DNA of 64,000 bases, from contig JARVKI010000057.1 of assembly GCA_036674765.1 (NCBI GenBank), positions 1-64,000 of the forward strand, written 5' to 3'. Both the position numbers and the translations under genes were made by a program. The DNA is from Seiridium cupressi (lineage: Eukaryota; Ascomycota; Sordariomycetes; Amphisphaeriales; Sporocadaceae). The first letter of the stretch is position 1. Each line of letters begins with the position of its first letter. The notes beneath the pieces are model-generated. The model searched no databases and was not told the origin of the DNA. It worked only from the letters and a program-made list of their open reading frames with translations. Below, in pieces: positions 23,464-34,931 of this stretch.

Positions 23464-24498
23464 ATGCTCGCAAATAGCCTCCTCGTGTCCCTTTGGGGCA
23501 TGTTGTGCCTCATCGGCTCAGCTGCAGCCTGGGTCAATCCTGTCCGTAGCTCTGGCGGGAGCGACCCCTTCCTTGTATACTCAGGCGGTTACTTCTATCT
23601 CATGACCACGACCTGGACTGACGTCGAGATCGCCCGCGCAACTACTATCGACGGCCTGAAGACAGCTACCAAGAAAGTGGTCTATACAACCACCACGGCA
23701 TCGCGATGCTGCAATGTCTGGGCCCCCGAGGTCCACTACTTCGATGGAGCTTGGTATATTTACTATACTGCCGGCGATGCTGACGACCTAGACGGCCAGA
23801 ACATCCACGTGCTCAAGGGTGTGTAGTCTACAGCCCTCCATGTTGGATTCTGCTAATCATTTCGACTAGGTGGTGCTACACCATACGATACGTTCACCTA
23901 TGCCGCACAGCTAACCAGCCAATGGTCCATCGACGCCTCGATCCTCCGAACGAGCGCATACGGCAATTTCCTCATGACCTCGTGCTTCAATGGCAACACG
24001 TATCAATCCATCTGTCTTCAGGCGCTGGGATCAGACTACATATCAGTCTCGGGCTCCACCTACACGATCTCGCAGCCAACCGAGTCCTGGGAAGAGAATT
24101 CATATCCCGTCAACGAAGGACCAGCAGCACTATACTTTGGCGGCAACACCTATATCAGCTACTCGGCGAGCTACTGCTGGGACCCCAACTACTGTCTTGG
24201 GCTGCTGACCTGGGATGGTTCCACCAACCCTACCTCGTCCTCGGCGTGGAGCAAGTCCAGCAGCTGCGTGTTCTCAAGCGCCAACGGAAATTACGGAACG
24301 GGGCACAACGGGTTCTTCCAGAGCCCTGATGCGACGGAGACCTGGCTCGTATACCATGCTACCTCGAGCAGCTCAGGAGCTTGCGATGATACCCGATACA
24401 CAATGGTGCAGCTGCTCGGCACGCATTCTGATGGCTCACCAAACTTTGGTACCCCCGTGGACTTCTCCCATGTCTATAGTGAGCCTAGTGGCGAATAA
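23464..24498 (+). CDS. Secreted glycoside hydrolase family 43 (arabinan/arabinofuranosidase type)
   Basis: Plant cell-wall hydrolase acting on alpha-L-arabinose side chains or arabinan. Two exons, 23464-23818 and 23870-24498, make 327 residues. The signal peptide is MLANSLLVSLWGMLCLIGSAAA. The GH43 catalytic triad of acids fits: base D34 in GGSDPFLVYSGGYFY, pKa-setting D140 in WSIDASIL, and acid E201 in NEGPAALY. The conserved VWAPEVHYFDGAWYIYYTA block is clear. The C-terminus retains GTGHNGFFQSPD and WLVYHA. It is a single-domain enzyme with no carbohydrate-binding module. The exact subfamily and substrate (endo-arabinanase versus exo-arabinofuranosidase) cannot be fixed by eye. It converges with the DUF1772 gene. 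Confidence 0.92.
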
Positions 24499-24732
24499 GT
24501 TGTGCGAGTTTATAAATGTATATAGCAAGTCCCATTCCGTGGGAAATACCTTTGAATATTATTCTTGAATCACACTTACAACCTATCTCACTCACCTCGC
24601 TTACTTAACATCGATCAGCCCCCAAACTCCCCCAAAACGTATATTTGGAGACGATATTGACGTTTAAAGGAAAGAGGGGGGGGGAAGCTTAGCTCACTCC
24701 GAATGTTTCAAACAATCATCCGGACGATCTCA

Positions 24733-25320
24733 TCACAATAGTAACCCTGCGACCCCAAGTATCGTCGCGGCCAAACCCAGATTCGCCCTCACCTTACTCA
24801 ATCTGACCCATTTGGCAAGCAAAGCGGCCGTTTCCCGTTCGTCGCACTCCTTCTTCCTCTCGACGCCCTTAGTGACGGCATCTCCCCGTCGGTGCAGCTC
24901 ATCGTTCGTCGGCACCATCGCGCTGAACGTGTACGGCCAGGCTGTCAGCGCTACTGCAGCGCCAAGTGCGAACAACCATCCATTGAGCGAATTTTGACTG
25001 GAATAGGACGCGGCGCCAAGTGTGATCCCACTAAAGATTGCGGAGGCCGGACCTACGCGGTGTCCGCGCCAGTAGATTTCTTGCCATTGTCTGTTCAGAT
25101 GGAGGACTGGGCTGACAGGGGTGCCCGTGGAGGCGACCATAAAGGCTGGTGAAGCAGGCTGCGAATCGCCCTTCGGTGACTGGCCCAGGAAGACAGTTGG
25201 GATCGTGAGATAGTTGATTGTGGTGTTCATGCTGTAGAAGAGGTGCGTGGAGAGTATGCCTAGGACTCCGCATGTAAGTGGGAACTTGGCGGGATCCACG
25301 CCGCTCAAGATTGAAACCAT
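24733..25320 (-). CDS. DUF1772 membrane protein (anthrone oxygenase-like superfamily)
   Basis: Single exon, 195 residues. It shows four hydrophobic segments (VLGILSTHLFYSMNTT, SAIFSGITLGAASY, GWLFALGAAVALTAWPYTF, NLGLAATILGVAGLLL), the TNDELHRR motif and the terminal WVRLSKVRANLGL segment that are typical of fungal DUF1772 proteins. Some members are small cofactor-free anthrone oxygenases in polyketide pathways; others have unknown roles. No polyketide synthase lies nearby here, so a pathway role is not supported by context. The ATG at 25320 begins MVSILSGVDPAKFPL and matches the family start. Its promoter side faces the FAD oxidoreductase gene. Confidence 0.85.
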   Translation of the reverse strand: MVSILSGVDPAKFPLTCGVLGILSTHLFYSMNTTINYLTIPTVFLGQSPKGDSQPASPAFMVASTGTPVSPVLHLNRQWQEIYWRGHRVGPASAIFSGITLGAASYSSQNSLNGWLFALGAAVALTAWPYTFSAMVPTNDELHRRGDAVTKGVERKKECDERETAALLAKWVRLSKVRANLGLAATILGVAGLLL

Positions 25321-26113
25321 TTTTGTTGATAGACGGTGTTTGGTTGATCAGATCGATGGCCAAAATTTAATCACTTTTGCTCAAAGGTCGTTCAAGCATT
25401 TATCTCGCTTGCCAGACCTCAAGAATGCCACGATAAGATCTCACCTCGGATCTTGTACCTCGGCATCCTTCAAAATTTGGGCGGCCGCAGTTGTTCATGT
25501 GGCCAGTACTAATCAAGGCCCCATTCTATAAATGGAATCTCAGACTCTACGATTGGTGTTGGTGCGACTAGATCTTTTGAGGCAAGGATAAAATGCCACG
25601 TCATGCTGCACTCTAGTGCTGGGCTCCAGTATGGGCAGACCGCTAATAGGATGATCATAAGTGGGTTTTATGGCATAGAACCTACCAAGTATTTCACTCA
25701 TTTTTACGAATGCCCTAGTTTAATTGGTTCCTTTCAGGTGTCGATAAAGTTCACAGCGAGACTTTGGGCAGCCTAGGACCTCCTCAGGCACAGGTATGAC
25801 AAGATTGAGCTGGCTAACTGAAATGGACGTTATAGGGCTTTCATATAGCATCATGATCCTTCAGTAAGCATTAAGTTGCAGCGCGCTACCGGGTCCTTCA
25901 GCTTTGACAGCTTTCGAGGGCAGGGAATCCCGTGGTTATGCATTATTACGAAGGAAAGGACGAGGAAGAGCAGACTGATGAAGTTGGATATTTGATATAT
26001 ATCGAAAATGAATTAGGAACCAAACAATATCTTCTCTTGTGCCCTCTATCTTAGAATACCAATTATGCCATCTCCATCATTCCCAACCAGTGGGAAATGA
26101 AAACCTGCCAATT
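25321..26113. other. Intergenic region
   Basis: About 800 bases between the 5' end of the DUF1772 gene and the 3' end of the FAD oxidoreductase gene, both on the minus strand. Moderately AT-rich. No gene or structured repeat recognised. Confidence 0.5.
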
Positions 26114-27608
26114 TCAACTGAATTTCGTCTGCATTCTCTCTTCGGTCGTCTTGAACACCTTCGGTATAGTTGTTTCCTCAAACTCGATGCCCTGAACAGC
26201 CATGCGAGCGATTTCACGCGCTAGTGTGAAGATCATAGTCATGCCACCCCCGTTGAAGGCAGCCAATATCCACTGGTTCTCAGTTCCTGGCACTCGGCCG
26301 GCATGAGGGAAATTGTCAGGAGTTGAGCCCATGACTAAGGAAAATATCCAGTAAGTATACTTCAGCATAGCGGGATAGGGACAAACTCACTTCCAGACCA
26401 AGTCATGGCGGCTTTGGCATCGCTGTCCTCCCAGCCACGGAAGCATTTCGCCATGGTGCCGTCAAAGTGAGTCTTGACGCCTTCGTTGATCAATGTAGAG
26501 TCATCCACGGTGTCGAACCAGTCCGGATTTCGATCCTCATCTGACTTTCGGTAGGCGTCCATGCCACCTCCCAGGATAATGTTTCCATCAGGGCGGGGAA
26601 CAAGGTAGTCGGCCGCTTGGGATGTATGGAACAGGTTGACCGTATGCGTGACACGAGGAGGCCGCGACTTCTCCAGAGGGACTAGAATAGAATTCTGACC
26701 TTTCCGAGGCACGATTGTACCTTTGTACTGGGGTAATAAGGCTGAACAATAGGCGTTGGTAGCGTAGATGACCTTCTTAGCTTTTGTGGCACCACGAGGA
26801 GTCGAGAGTACGACGGAGTCATCACCAGCAGATTCGACAGCTTCGACCGGAGTTTCTGTGTATAGGAAAGCGCCCATCTCAACCACTCTCTCAAGCAGCG
26901 ACGTCACGAACTTGTATGGCCATAAAGACAGAGCAGGGCCATCAATAACCGCTGCAGCGCCCTTGATTCCGGTATCCTTCACAGCTAAGTAATGGTCCTT
27001 ATGGAGAAAGATGAAAGACTCACCCGTTCTAGATTTGGCCCATCAAGCCATTGAACGTCGGATGTCCACGCAGCCCCCGCCTGACGCTGCTCATCGAGAA
27101 ACGTCTTGATTTTGGAGGCATGTTCGGGGTCGAAATAAGCATCGAACGACCTCGTAAGCCGCAGGTCGCAATCTATTCCCTCTTTCTCGGCTGTAGCTTT
27201 GATAGCCGCCCTCTGCAGGTTAATCCAGGCGACGAGTTCTTCCGTAATAGCAGAGCCATGTCCATCAAAGATGCTTTTGATAGAGGGCATCAAGATCTTG
27301 ATATGCCCACCTAGTTTCCCATAATATTAGAGGATTGCTGGTATGTAGGATTTGGGAAGCTTACCATTTCTTCCAGTAGCGCCCGAGCAAGCTTGTCTAG
27401 CTTCGAAGAGAACGATCTTCGGCTCCGGACCTCCTTCACACTGTGTAAGAATATGATAAGCTGTGGCGACGCCCGACATTCCAGTGCCGACAATAGCAAT
27501 GTCACATTCCTCTGGCGTCGTATCAGACGAGCGATAACACGCCAGGTGATGCGGCTGCGTTAGCCAGAAGGAAGCCGTAGGGTTCGGCACGGGGAGTTTG
27601 CTTGTCAT
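26114..27608 (-). CDS. FAD-dependent oxidoreductase (DAO family)
   Basis: Four exons (27365-27608, 27024-27310, 26391-26976, 26114-26334) give 445 residues. Glycine-rich FAD loop: CDIAIVGTGMSGVATAYHI near residue 35-55. The ATGRNGGH motif, common in amine/glycine-oxidase-like DAO proteins, spans the first intron. Later come GPALSLWPYKFV, VIYATNAYCSALLPQY, the VPRKGQ block, DYLVPRPDGNIILGGG and the C-terminal TWSGIMGSTPDNFPHAGRVPG with GGGM. The third exon uses an acceptor ending in GTGAAG before GAT ACC; the nearer CTTAG acceptor would give a stop. The substrate is not known; such fungal enzymes oxidise amino acids or amines. No clear peroxisomal tail (ends TKFS). Confidence 0.88.
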
Positions 27609-30020
27609 TTTGCCCACAATGTTCTACTCTGGAGGAGCCGACTTTGTGTCAAAAAGTGGATGTATCGTGTTCCTGGGCTCATCACGAGAATTCATGGCCC
27701 GGCTGAATGCGAGCTTTTAATATGTGATAGAACGACCTACTCACAAGGAATCAATTGTGGGGCTCTGCCGGTACGCGTAGATACCTTAGGCTCCAGCATT
27801 TCGCGACGCTATAGGAGTATAGTGTGCGGGCAGTCCCAAGCGACTGAGAGCCACAGATCCTTGGAAACGGCGCATTAGACGCTTCAGAGAAAATTTGGCA
27901 ATACCGCTTCGGGAAGAAGGTAGACTTTCATTACGACACCATTCGCAATCTGCATGCGAGGCCTTTGAGTCATTTAGCGAACTCCATTCCGATGCATCAA
28001 GCGATTGCGCGCCAAAATCATATCATTTTACTCGCCCCCCAAAGGTTGGATGCGATCAGTGAGATGGAAGTCGAGCGAATCTGATGGCACTCTTACTGAG
28101 GGGCCAATATGCTGCAGACGCGCAACACCTGTGTAACCTTTCTCCTCTTCTACCTGCTGAAACGCAGTCCATGAGAGGAGGGCCTCGTTGTGTTGTCGAG
28201 GATTTACAATGAATGCGTACGCGGTTGAAACTATCGTGTTGGTCTTAGAGGACCCAGTTCCAAGACTGAAGCTGCATGGCCTTATGAGCCATTGTCGAAA
28301 ACAGCTGAGGCGCACAGGTTCATGTTGGTTCTTTCACGAGAAGGTCCGGTCCATTGCATATTAGGAAACCTGCTAGGGCCAACATAATGACACCCATCGA
28401 AATTGTCAGCAAAGGCTATTTGTGGACATAGTCTGACCGTAGAAATCCCTGACTAACTGTATATCCCGAGCGGTAGCAACGGGGTGCTATGACAGCTAAC
28501 CTACAAAGGTAGTCCTCCATGGCTTTCATTTAAATAACGCTCGGCACTTGAAGTGTTCAACTGCATGCACTTGCCAAGGGCTCACGGGTTGGAGTGGACT
28601 AGTCTCTGGGAAGCATTTCACGAGCCTTTAAAATTGATAGACAGCAGTTTTCAAACCTCTTTTAAGTGTACAGCTATAACGAAAACGTGCTGATTGTGTA
28701 AGGATATCTACAGCTTCTTTGACCACTTCCAGAGCGTAAGTACCAATCTCTAACTCTAAGGCTCCCCATGTTGCCAGATTTGATGACGTCTGATTTTGTA
28801 GGACGCCGCTGCTGAAGATCCTCAACATAACCCACCAGAATACTACGATGAAGGATCTACTCCTGATTGAAGCGTTTGGCATGTATATCTTGGCTCACAC
28901 AAAATTCGCTGCTATAAACCCTCCTGTTTTATACATCAGTTTCTAAACAATGAGTGACTGAGTGACTCTGCCTCTAGCTGACTAAACTTCCAACTCAAAA
29001 ACCTCTTTGCAGGCGGTTCGCGTTGCTTGCAATTGATGACCTTGCTGGGCTTCGACCTTTCATCTTTAGACTACTCACTTTGGTCTTTTCTAAATATGTT
29101 GACTAGATGCTCGCCTAGAGAAGATGAACTTATAGATGATCTGGAATCCGGGTCCTTACAAGTTCGCCGCTGTTTTACTGTACCACAACTCTGAAAGCTT
29201 AACACTAAAATTTGCTTTTTCATAAGCACGCACGTAACATGCCTAAATCAGTCAAGGTCAAGACGCGTAAGGCGCTACTGATACGGAAAGGACTCACTTG
29301 GTGACTTTCTCCCTCTTGAGTTGATCTATGGTCGCTGCATGCGAAGCTAGTTACGTCCATGTACCTGAGCTCTTGCACCGGATGCCAGAGGCTTATCCTA
29401 ATATTGGATAATGGTCGTGAAGGTCCATGTTTCTATATCTAGCTGCTGTAATATGAAAACAAGTTGAAAGCTTTCATCTTTTAAGTCTCGGGCTGGCATA
29501 GTCCCAAAATGAAGTTATGAAACAAATGTCATCGAATAGGTTGGGAAAAGTTACTGTTCTCTTGGGGAAATACTTGGTGTGTGAGAGCCAGTAGCGATTA
29601 CATCACACATACTGACGTTGGCGGCGGTGCACATTCAAAATAAAAGCATGTTATTGTTACTCTAGGCATCTAGTGCTAGAGCTCTGATCATATGAGAGCC
29701 TTGACCTTCACTGACACCCTACTTTTATATGAGATAAGCTCGTCCACCAGCCTAGCACTGCGAAGCGACGATTCAAAAATAACGAAGCCATTCGAGTGCA
29801 AGATAGGAAGCCGTGCCATACATGTCGTGACTGTTCTCTGTTTGACTATTCTTTATGGCGGCGAGGGGCAACCTTGTTGTCACGTGTGCTGCAGAACCGC
29901 GAAGCAAGGCAATAACGCGCTCGTTTAATTCGGCGCCTTGCCAAACCAGCTCCTCTTTCCACTCCACTACAAAACAATTCACCAGGTTTCTCAACAGTGA
30001 AGCAAGAAGCCTGCATAATC
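27609..30020. other. Gene-poor AT-rich region
   Basis: About 2.4 kb without a credible gene. The frame at 28028-28315 (minus) has moderately gene-like composition but no upstream start or partners, and could be a relic. The stretch 28300-29700 is AT-rich with many short stop-broken frames. I see no transposase, terminal repeats or clear dinucleotide skew that would prove a mutated transposon. Confidence 0.5.
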
Positions 30021-31706
30021 ATGGCAGAAACCAGCCTCTTGTCGCTCCCGGACGAATTGCTTTTGATCATCGTCAATCACTTCAGGGCCCTACAGATGAG
30101 CTTCGACTCCATGAGTTTGAAGTCCCAATCGACAGACACCGATTATGGCACGCTTCTATCGTTGAGAAGGACTTGCCGGCGACTCTCTTTAATCAGCCGC
30201 CCCTTGATCTACAGTGTAACCCACGTCCTGAGTGGAACAGGACTTGTCCTGCTCATTCGAACGCTCTTAGAGAACTCTGACCTACGACCATTGGTCCATC
30301 ACTTAGGCATCGAGTTCGACATGGAAGAGAAACCTTACAAGAGTGGCTTCGAGACAGCAGTCACTTGCTGGGAGGATAACTTTGTACCCTTGCCTCCTAT
30401 GAACGCCGATGATGCCCAGGTGTTTGGCTGTATAAGCTTTGACGATAAAAGGACCGTGTGCATCGATGGAATACATTACGGTGGCGTCGTCGAAGGTGCT
30501 GTGGCTGCTTGTAAGCTAAACCCCCAATTATTTCAATCCATTTGTGGCCTGTTTTGAGGGTTTTCGCTCCCTGCTCTAGCGGTTTCTTCTCTGGAAACGT
30601 GAGCCTTGACTCAAGGTAATTGGCTAACTCCAGGTATTGTAGTGCTTTGTCTTACACCGGAGATTCAGACACTCCGATTTCTTGCGGGTTATATGATACC
30701 CTTCGGGAACGCAGCGCAGAATACAATAGACTCCCTCAAGGTCATGATGAAGCACTTGATCGGCCAAAGGCTGCCTCCACCATTGGCCAAGGTGCGCCAC
30801 TTACAGCTTGCCGAAGAATCCTACAACCAGCCTGCCACATGGCGAGTGCGCAACTCGAGGCACATCAGTTTGTCCTCCAAAATATTCGAGGTCTTTTTGA
30901 ACTTGTGTCCGAGCATCTACCGAGTTGAGACTTTCGCCAGCTACGGCGGACTCGTAATCGAACGAGGGCGCTTGGACACTGGAAAACCTACAGAGTTAAT
31001 AGCAAGAGATTGCAAGAGTCTCGCTAGCAACGTTGCAAGTGTGCGCGATTTCCCAAGGGTCAAGAAGCTAATTGTTGAGGTTTCCAACTCTCCACGTCAC
31101 CCGCGAGACATGTCCCCTTGGGCTCGCCCGGCGCCGCGGTCACCTAAGGTTGAATCTAGCCTTCGTAAAGTCGCAGGCACCCTCCAACATCTCCATCTAA
31201 GCTTCCCATGGCGAAAGGATCTATTGCAAGAGCTTGGACCGGACGCGCAACTAACGTGCCTGCCGAACCTTGTCCACCTCAAACATCTTCATATACAGGT
31301 GGGAGCTCTCTTCTCGCAATCGGTACTACTGGAGGGCCCATTCGCCGACAAGTCTTTGATGGAAGTGCGGACTCTTGCTTCGATGCTTCCCAATAGCCTG
31401 GAATGTCTGGAATTAGTGGAGAGCCTGCATATGGCAACCAAGAAGCATGAAGACTCTTTTGGTAAGAGGTGCTGGCGAGAAGGAGAGTACGAGCACGTGT
31501 TGATGAACATGATTCTCAAGTTTTGCGCCCAAGGTCACACGGCGCAGCCTTACCTGCGCCACTTCTATTTCCTTGCCGCAAGAGAGACCAGAATTGTGAA
31601 GAGTTATCTTCAAGAGATTAAGAGCGCATGCATGGATAGAAATCTGGACGTGGAGATAGAGGTCCCTGGTTTCGTGAAGGGTAAACATGGTCGATCTCTC
31701 TTGTAA
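30021..31706 (+). CDS. F-box-like protein
   Basis: Two exons, 30021-30510 and 30634-31706, joined in phase to 520 residues. The N-terminus MAETSLLSLPDELLLIIVNHF followed by LLSLRRTCRRLSLISRPLIY is a classic fungal F-box-like motif (L-P-x-E-L, then R-x-x-C-R-x-x). Such proteins bind Skp1 and present targets to an SCF ubiquitin ligase. The rest shows leucine-rich, irregular repeats (LQHLHLSF, LVHLKHLHIQ, SLECLELVES) compatible with an LRR-like target-binding region, but no specific target family is recognised. The intron is 123 bases with an ACTCCAG acceptor. It is isolated between gene-poor stretches, as is common for lineage-specific F-box genes. Confidence 0.8.
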
Positions 31707-32969
31707 GTTAACAACGCTGTCGATCTTGTTCTGTCGGTATGGAAAAATGTTTCAGTATATGATCTTCTCCACGTGGATAGAACTGCGTTCCTAACTTGCC
31801 TAATAACCTCCAAGCCATCAAAATTGCATGCTAATACAGATGATTACTTCAGATAGGATAGCCTGGAAGTAGCCTGGTATGCTAAGTAGTAAAAAATGTG
31901 AAGATGTCGCGATGATAAATGGTACTGAAGGGAATATGCGAACTCTTGCAGCTATCGATTACTTTATGCATAAGCAAGGAAGCGTTTGGGGCTATCTTAT
32001 TCATGCAATAAGCGTAAGTGCTCTACGTTCTGCGACACTGCACTATGTTTATGAAAATCGTCTCACCCAGGACTGGAAATAGACCCAAGTCAAAGTGTCA
32101 ACTTTTGTATTACAAATCTGTTGTTACTAGAAATATCACCCAAAGCAGTGATAGAATAGTAAACGACACCTCAAGAATCACTAGACAACCCGCTCTTCCT
32201 AGGCTCATGGAAATCCAGATTAGCATCTGAATGGAGCAAAAGTTGCCTGCAGATTTTATCCGCTCGCATTGCCCGCAAGCTATTCCATCGCAACAGAGGC
32301 CCAAGTCTCATCAAAAGAAAGCCAGTACGGCATGGAAATAATGGGGAACGCAACGTACGTCTACTCACACACACCCAGAATCAACCCATTGACCGTTCCA
32401 GGCCGATCCTTGACCACATTCAGTTTGTCCCATTCGATCTACAGCAGATGTCGCAAAGGGACCGCCCCCCAACTTTCCTTTTCCTTTTCCTTTTTCTTTT
32501 TCTTTTTTTCTTATTCCCGGCAGCCAAAGCACGTCGGAAAGGACGGCAATTAGGGAGCATATCCTTGTTTGATGTTCAATACCTTGGCGGTCATCGGGAC
32601 AATAGCATACTAAACAATTGTCACACGTTGCTACATTCGAGCGACCCGGCTCTCAATGGACACAGACCTAGGTAGTTTATCGTAATTGAAAACACTCCTG
32701 CAATTACACAAAAATACAAGGAGTTGGGCAGATCGCAAATGCGTTCATATTACAGATTGGTCTATCCACAGTTTTACTGTAACCATCACTCTAAACCCAG
32801 ATCAAACCGAACGCTGCTCCTAATCCGCGATGCCACTCTTTACCTGGTGGACTAGCTTGTGTTCCCGTTTGATCATCAACGTACATAACCGAGGCTGACT
32901 CTAGGAAGACTTCTTTTGCTTCCTGCTTGAGACCTCCGAAATTGCTCATTCTAATTTGCGTTATTTCAT
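31707..32969. other. Intergenic region
   Basis: About 1.26 kb between the 3' ends of the F-box-like gene and the ATP-citrate lyase subunit gene. It holds a long pyrimidine tract at 32473-32518. No gene is supported. Confidence 0.5.
32473..32518. repeat. Pyrimidine (CT) low-complexity tract
   Basis: Repeated CTTTTC/CTTTTT units on the plus strand form an almost pure pyrimidine run of about 45 bases. It is simple-sequence DNA downstream of two converging genes. No function is claimed. Confidence 0.85.
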
Positions 32970-34931
32970 TTATGCTTGGAACTCCGTGATGCCCAACTTC
33001 TGGGCCTCTTCCCACTTGCCAGGTACCAGGGCCAATGGAACGATACCGGATACGTGCATCTCAGGACCGAAAATCTTGGCTTGGAGACCCAGCTCTTGGG
33101 TGGCAGCCTTCATGTTCTTGAGACCCTCCTGGTAGTTGGGACCGGCACGTCGCACCCAGATCTGGACATTGTGCTCGTTGAGCTGCTTGGCGTATTCGCG
33201 CAGCGCTCGGATAACACCCTTGAAAGTAGATGCGACGTTGGTGAAGTTGGCAATACCACCGCCAATGAACAGGACCTTGCCCTTGTTGTCAAGAGGGGCA
33301 CGGAGCAACAGGTCGAGCACAGTGCGTGCATAGTGGTAAGTCTGGGACTCGGTGGGAGCACCAGAGTATTCACCGTAGTTGGCGAGATCATCGGCGAAAC
33401 CGGCCGAGGCAATGGCGTCGGCATACACGACGGAAGCACCACCACCAGCAACGAGAGTCCAGATACGGCCATTGGGGTTCAGGACCGTTAGCTTCAGCGA
33501 AGCACCAGTCTTGGCGTCCAGCTCCGCAATGTAGGCCTCCTCCTTGGAGAGCTCACGACCGAAGGGAGCGGGGAACTCCATCGGCGGGCCAGCGTCGATG
33601 CTGATCTTGTCGCCTGCGCTGGATTGAGCAGCGAGGCCCAGGGCAGCGGGTGACCTTGCGATAGCCCATTTCACACCACACTCGAAGTCAGCGGTCTGGT
33701 CGAGCTTAGCAGCGAGATCCAGGAAGTGCACCTCGGCAGAAGTGGCTTCCTTGTTGGGGATGACGACCAAGGGGTTGATCTCGAGATAGGTGAATTGGCA
33801 GTCGACGTAGACAGCGTATAGACGGGAAATGAAGTCGATCAAGACATTGTGCACACCCTTGGGGACCTTCTTCAACAGACTCTTTGCAATCTCCTCGTTA
33901 GAGGGGTATTCTGAAAGGTCGACAGGAATCAAGAGCTTCTCTGCCTTTGCATCAACATCGCCAACGTCGACACCACCTTCGTGGGTAAAGAGGATCCAGT
34001 CACCCTAAAACACGAAATGTTATTAGCCTTGCAATGAAATATCAAGTTTCATGGTATAGAGGTCGGTATAGGATAACGTGATCAAGGGCACGGGTGATGC
34101 AAACTATGCACGTCTGGATGCGGCAAGTGGGCGTGAGTGCCAAGTGGATGTGGTTTAGTTTCCGTTCGTCCGTACCGCATCGGCTTCGGTTCAGCGATTC
34201 CGAGTCAGATAATAGACGCAAAAGCCACAAAACCACTTGGTTCATCAAACCACCCGGTCTTGACCGATAAACAACACAGTTTTCCCTCGTTTGAAATTGA
34301 TTCAACCGTCTGCAACAAAAACTGTCGCCATCACATGAAGCCAAGTCATGATCTCTTTTCATCTCCTCTTGCTTGAGGCTCTCACCGGCTGGTACTCGGG
34401 AATGGGATTTGGCTAGGGAAGGCCAATAGGGAGAAATGCTTCGGAAGGGGAATTGTGCCGGCGAAACCGAAATGGGATGGAATTACTCACATCTCTCACA
34501 GAGTTGATGTTGATGTAGTACTCGGTACCGTCTGGGTGAGGAACGAAAGGCTCAACAAGGAATTGGCGAAGAACACCCTTGACGTGCTCGACTTGCTGCT
34601 CCTTGCCGGCGCGCTCAGCAATCCATGCCTTGGCGTCGGGCCATGTCTTGTTGAGCGCAAGGAGACCGCTCTTGCCTCGGCGCTTGATGAGCTGATCTGG
34701 CTTTGCGACAAACTTGGAGCCAGACTGGAGCAACCAAGGGTAGGTGACCTCGGCCTGGTCCAGGACGGCTTTCACATCAGCATCCTCGGGGAAGTAGAGT
34801 GATGCTAGTCTTGGGGGAGGGTTGTGGGTTGCGTTCTTGGGGAGAGGAGTGGGCTTGATGACGGGGGCCCGGGTAAGGTGGTAGTTGAGGATGGCCTTGC
34901 CGTCGGCCTCGAAAATGGACTTGGCGGACAT
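32970..34931 (-). CDS. ATP-citrate lyase subunit 2 (ATP-grasp/citrate-binding half)
   Basis: Partner of the divergent gene at 37842. Together they cleave citrate with ATP and CoA to acetyl-CoA and oxaloacetate in the cytosol, feeding lipid synthesis and protein acetylation. Two exons, 34491-34931 and 32970-34004, give 491 residues, as in other filamentous fungi (Acl2/AclB type). The start [19 protein letters not shown] is typical, the ATP-grasp part has [15 protein letters not shown], and the second exon begins [29 protein letters not shown] and [19 protein letters not shown] follow, then the citrate-binding part with [26 protein letters not shown] and [13 protein letters not shown]. It ends [13 protein letters not shown]. 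Intron 480 bases. Codon use is strongly biased, as expected for a highly expressed metabolic gene. Confidence 0.97.

Noticed and set aside
30606..30633. Reading the F-box-like locus as two separate genes with a second start at about 30606
   Set aside because: A good intron (30511-30633) joins both frames in phase and produces one continuous protein.
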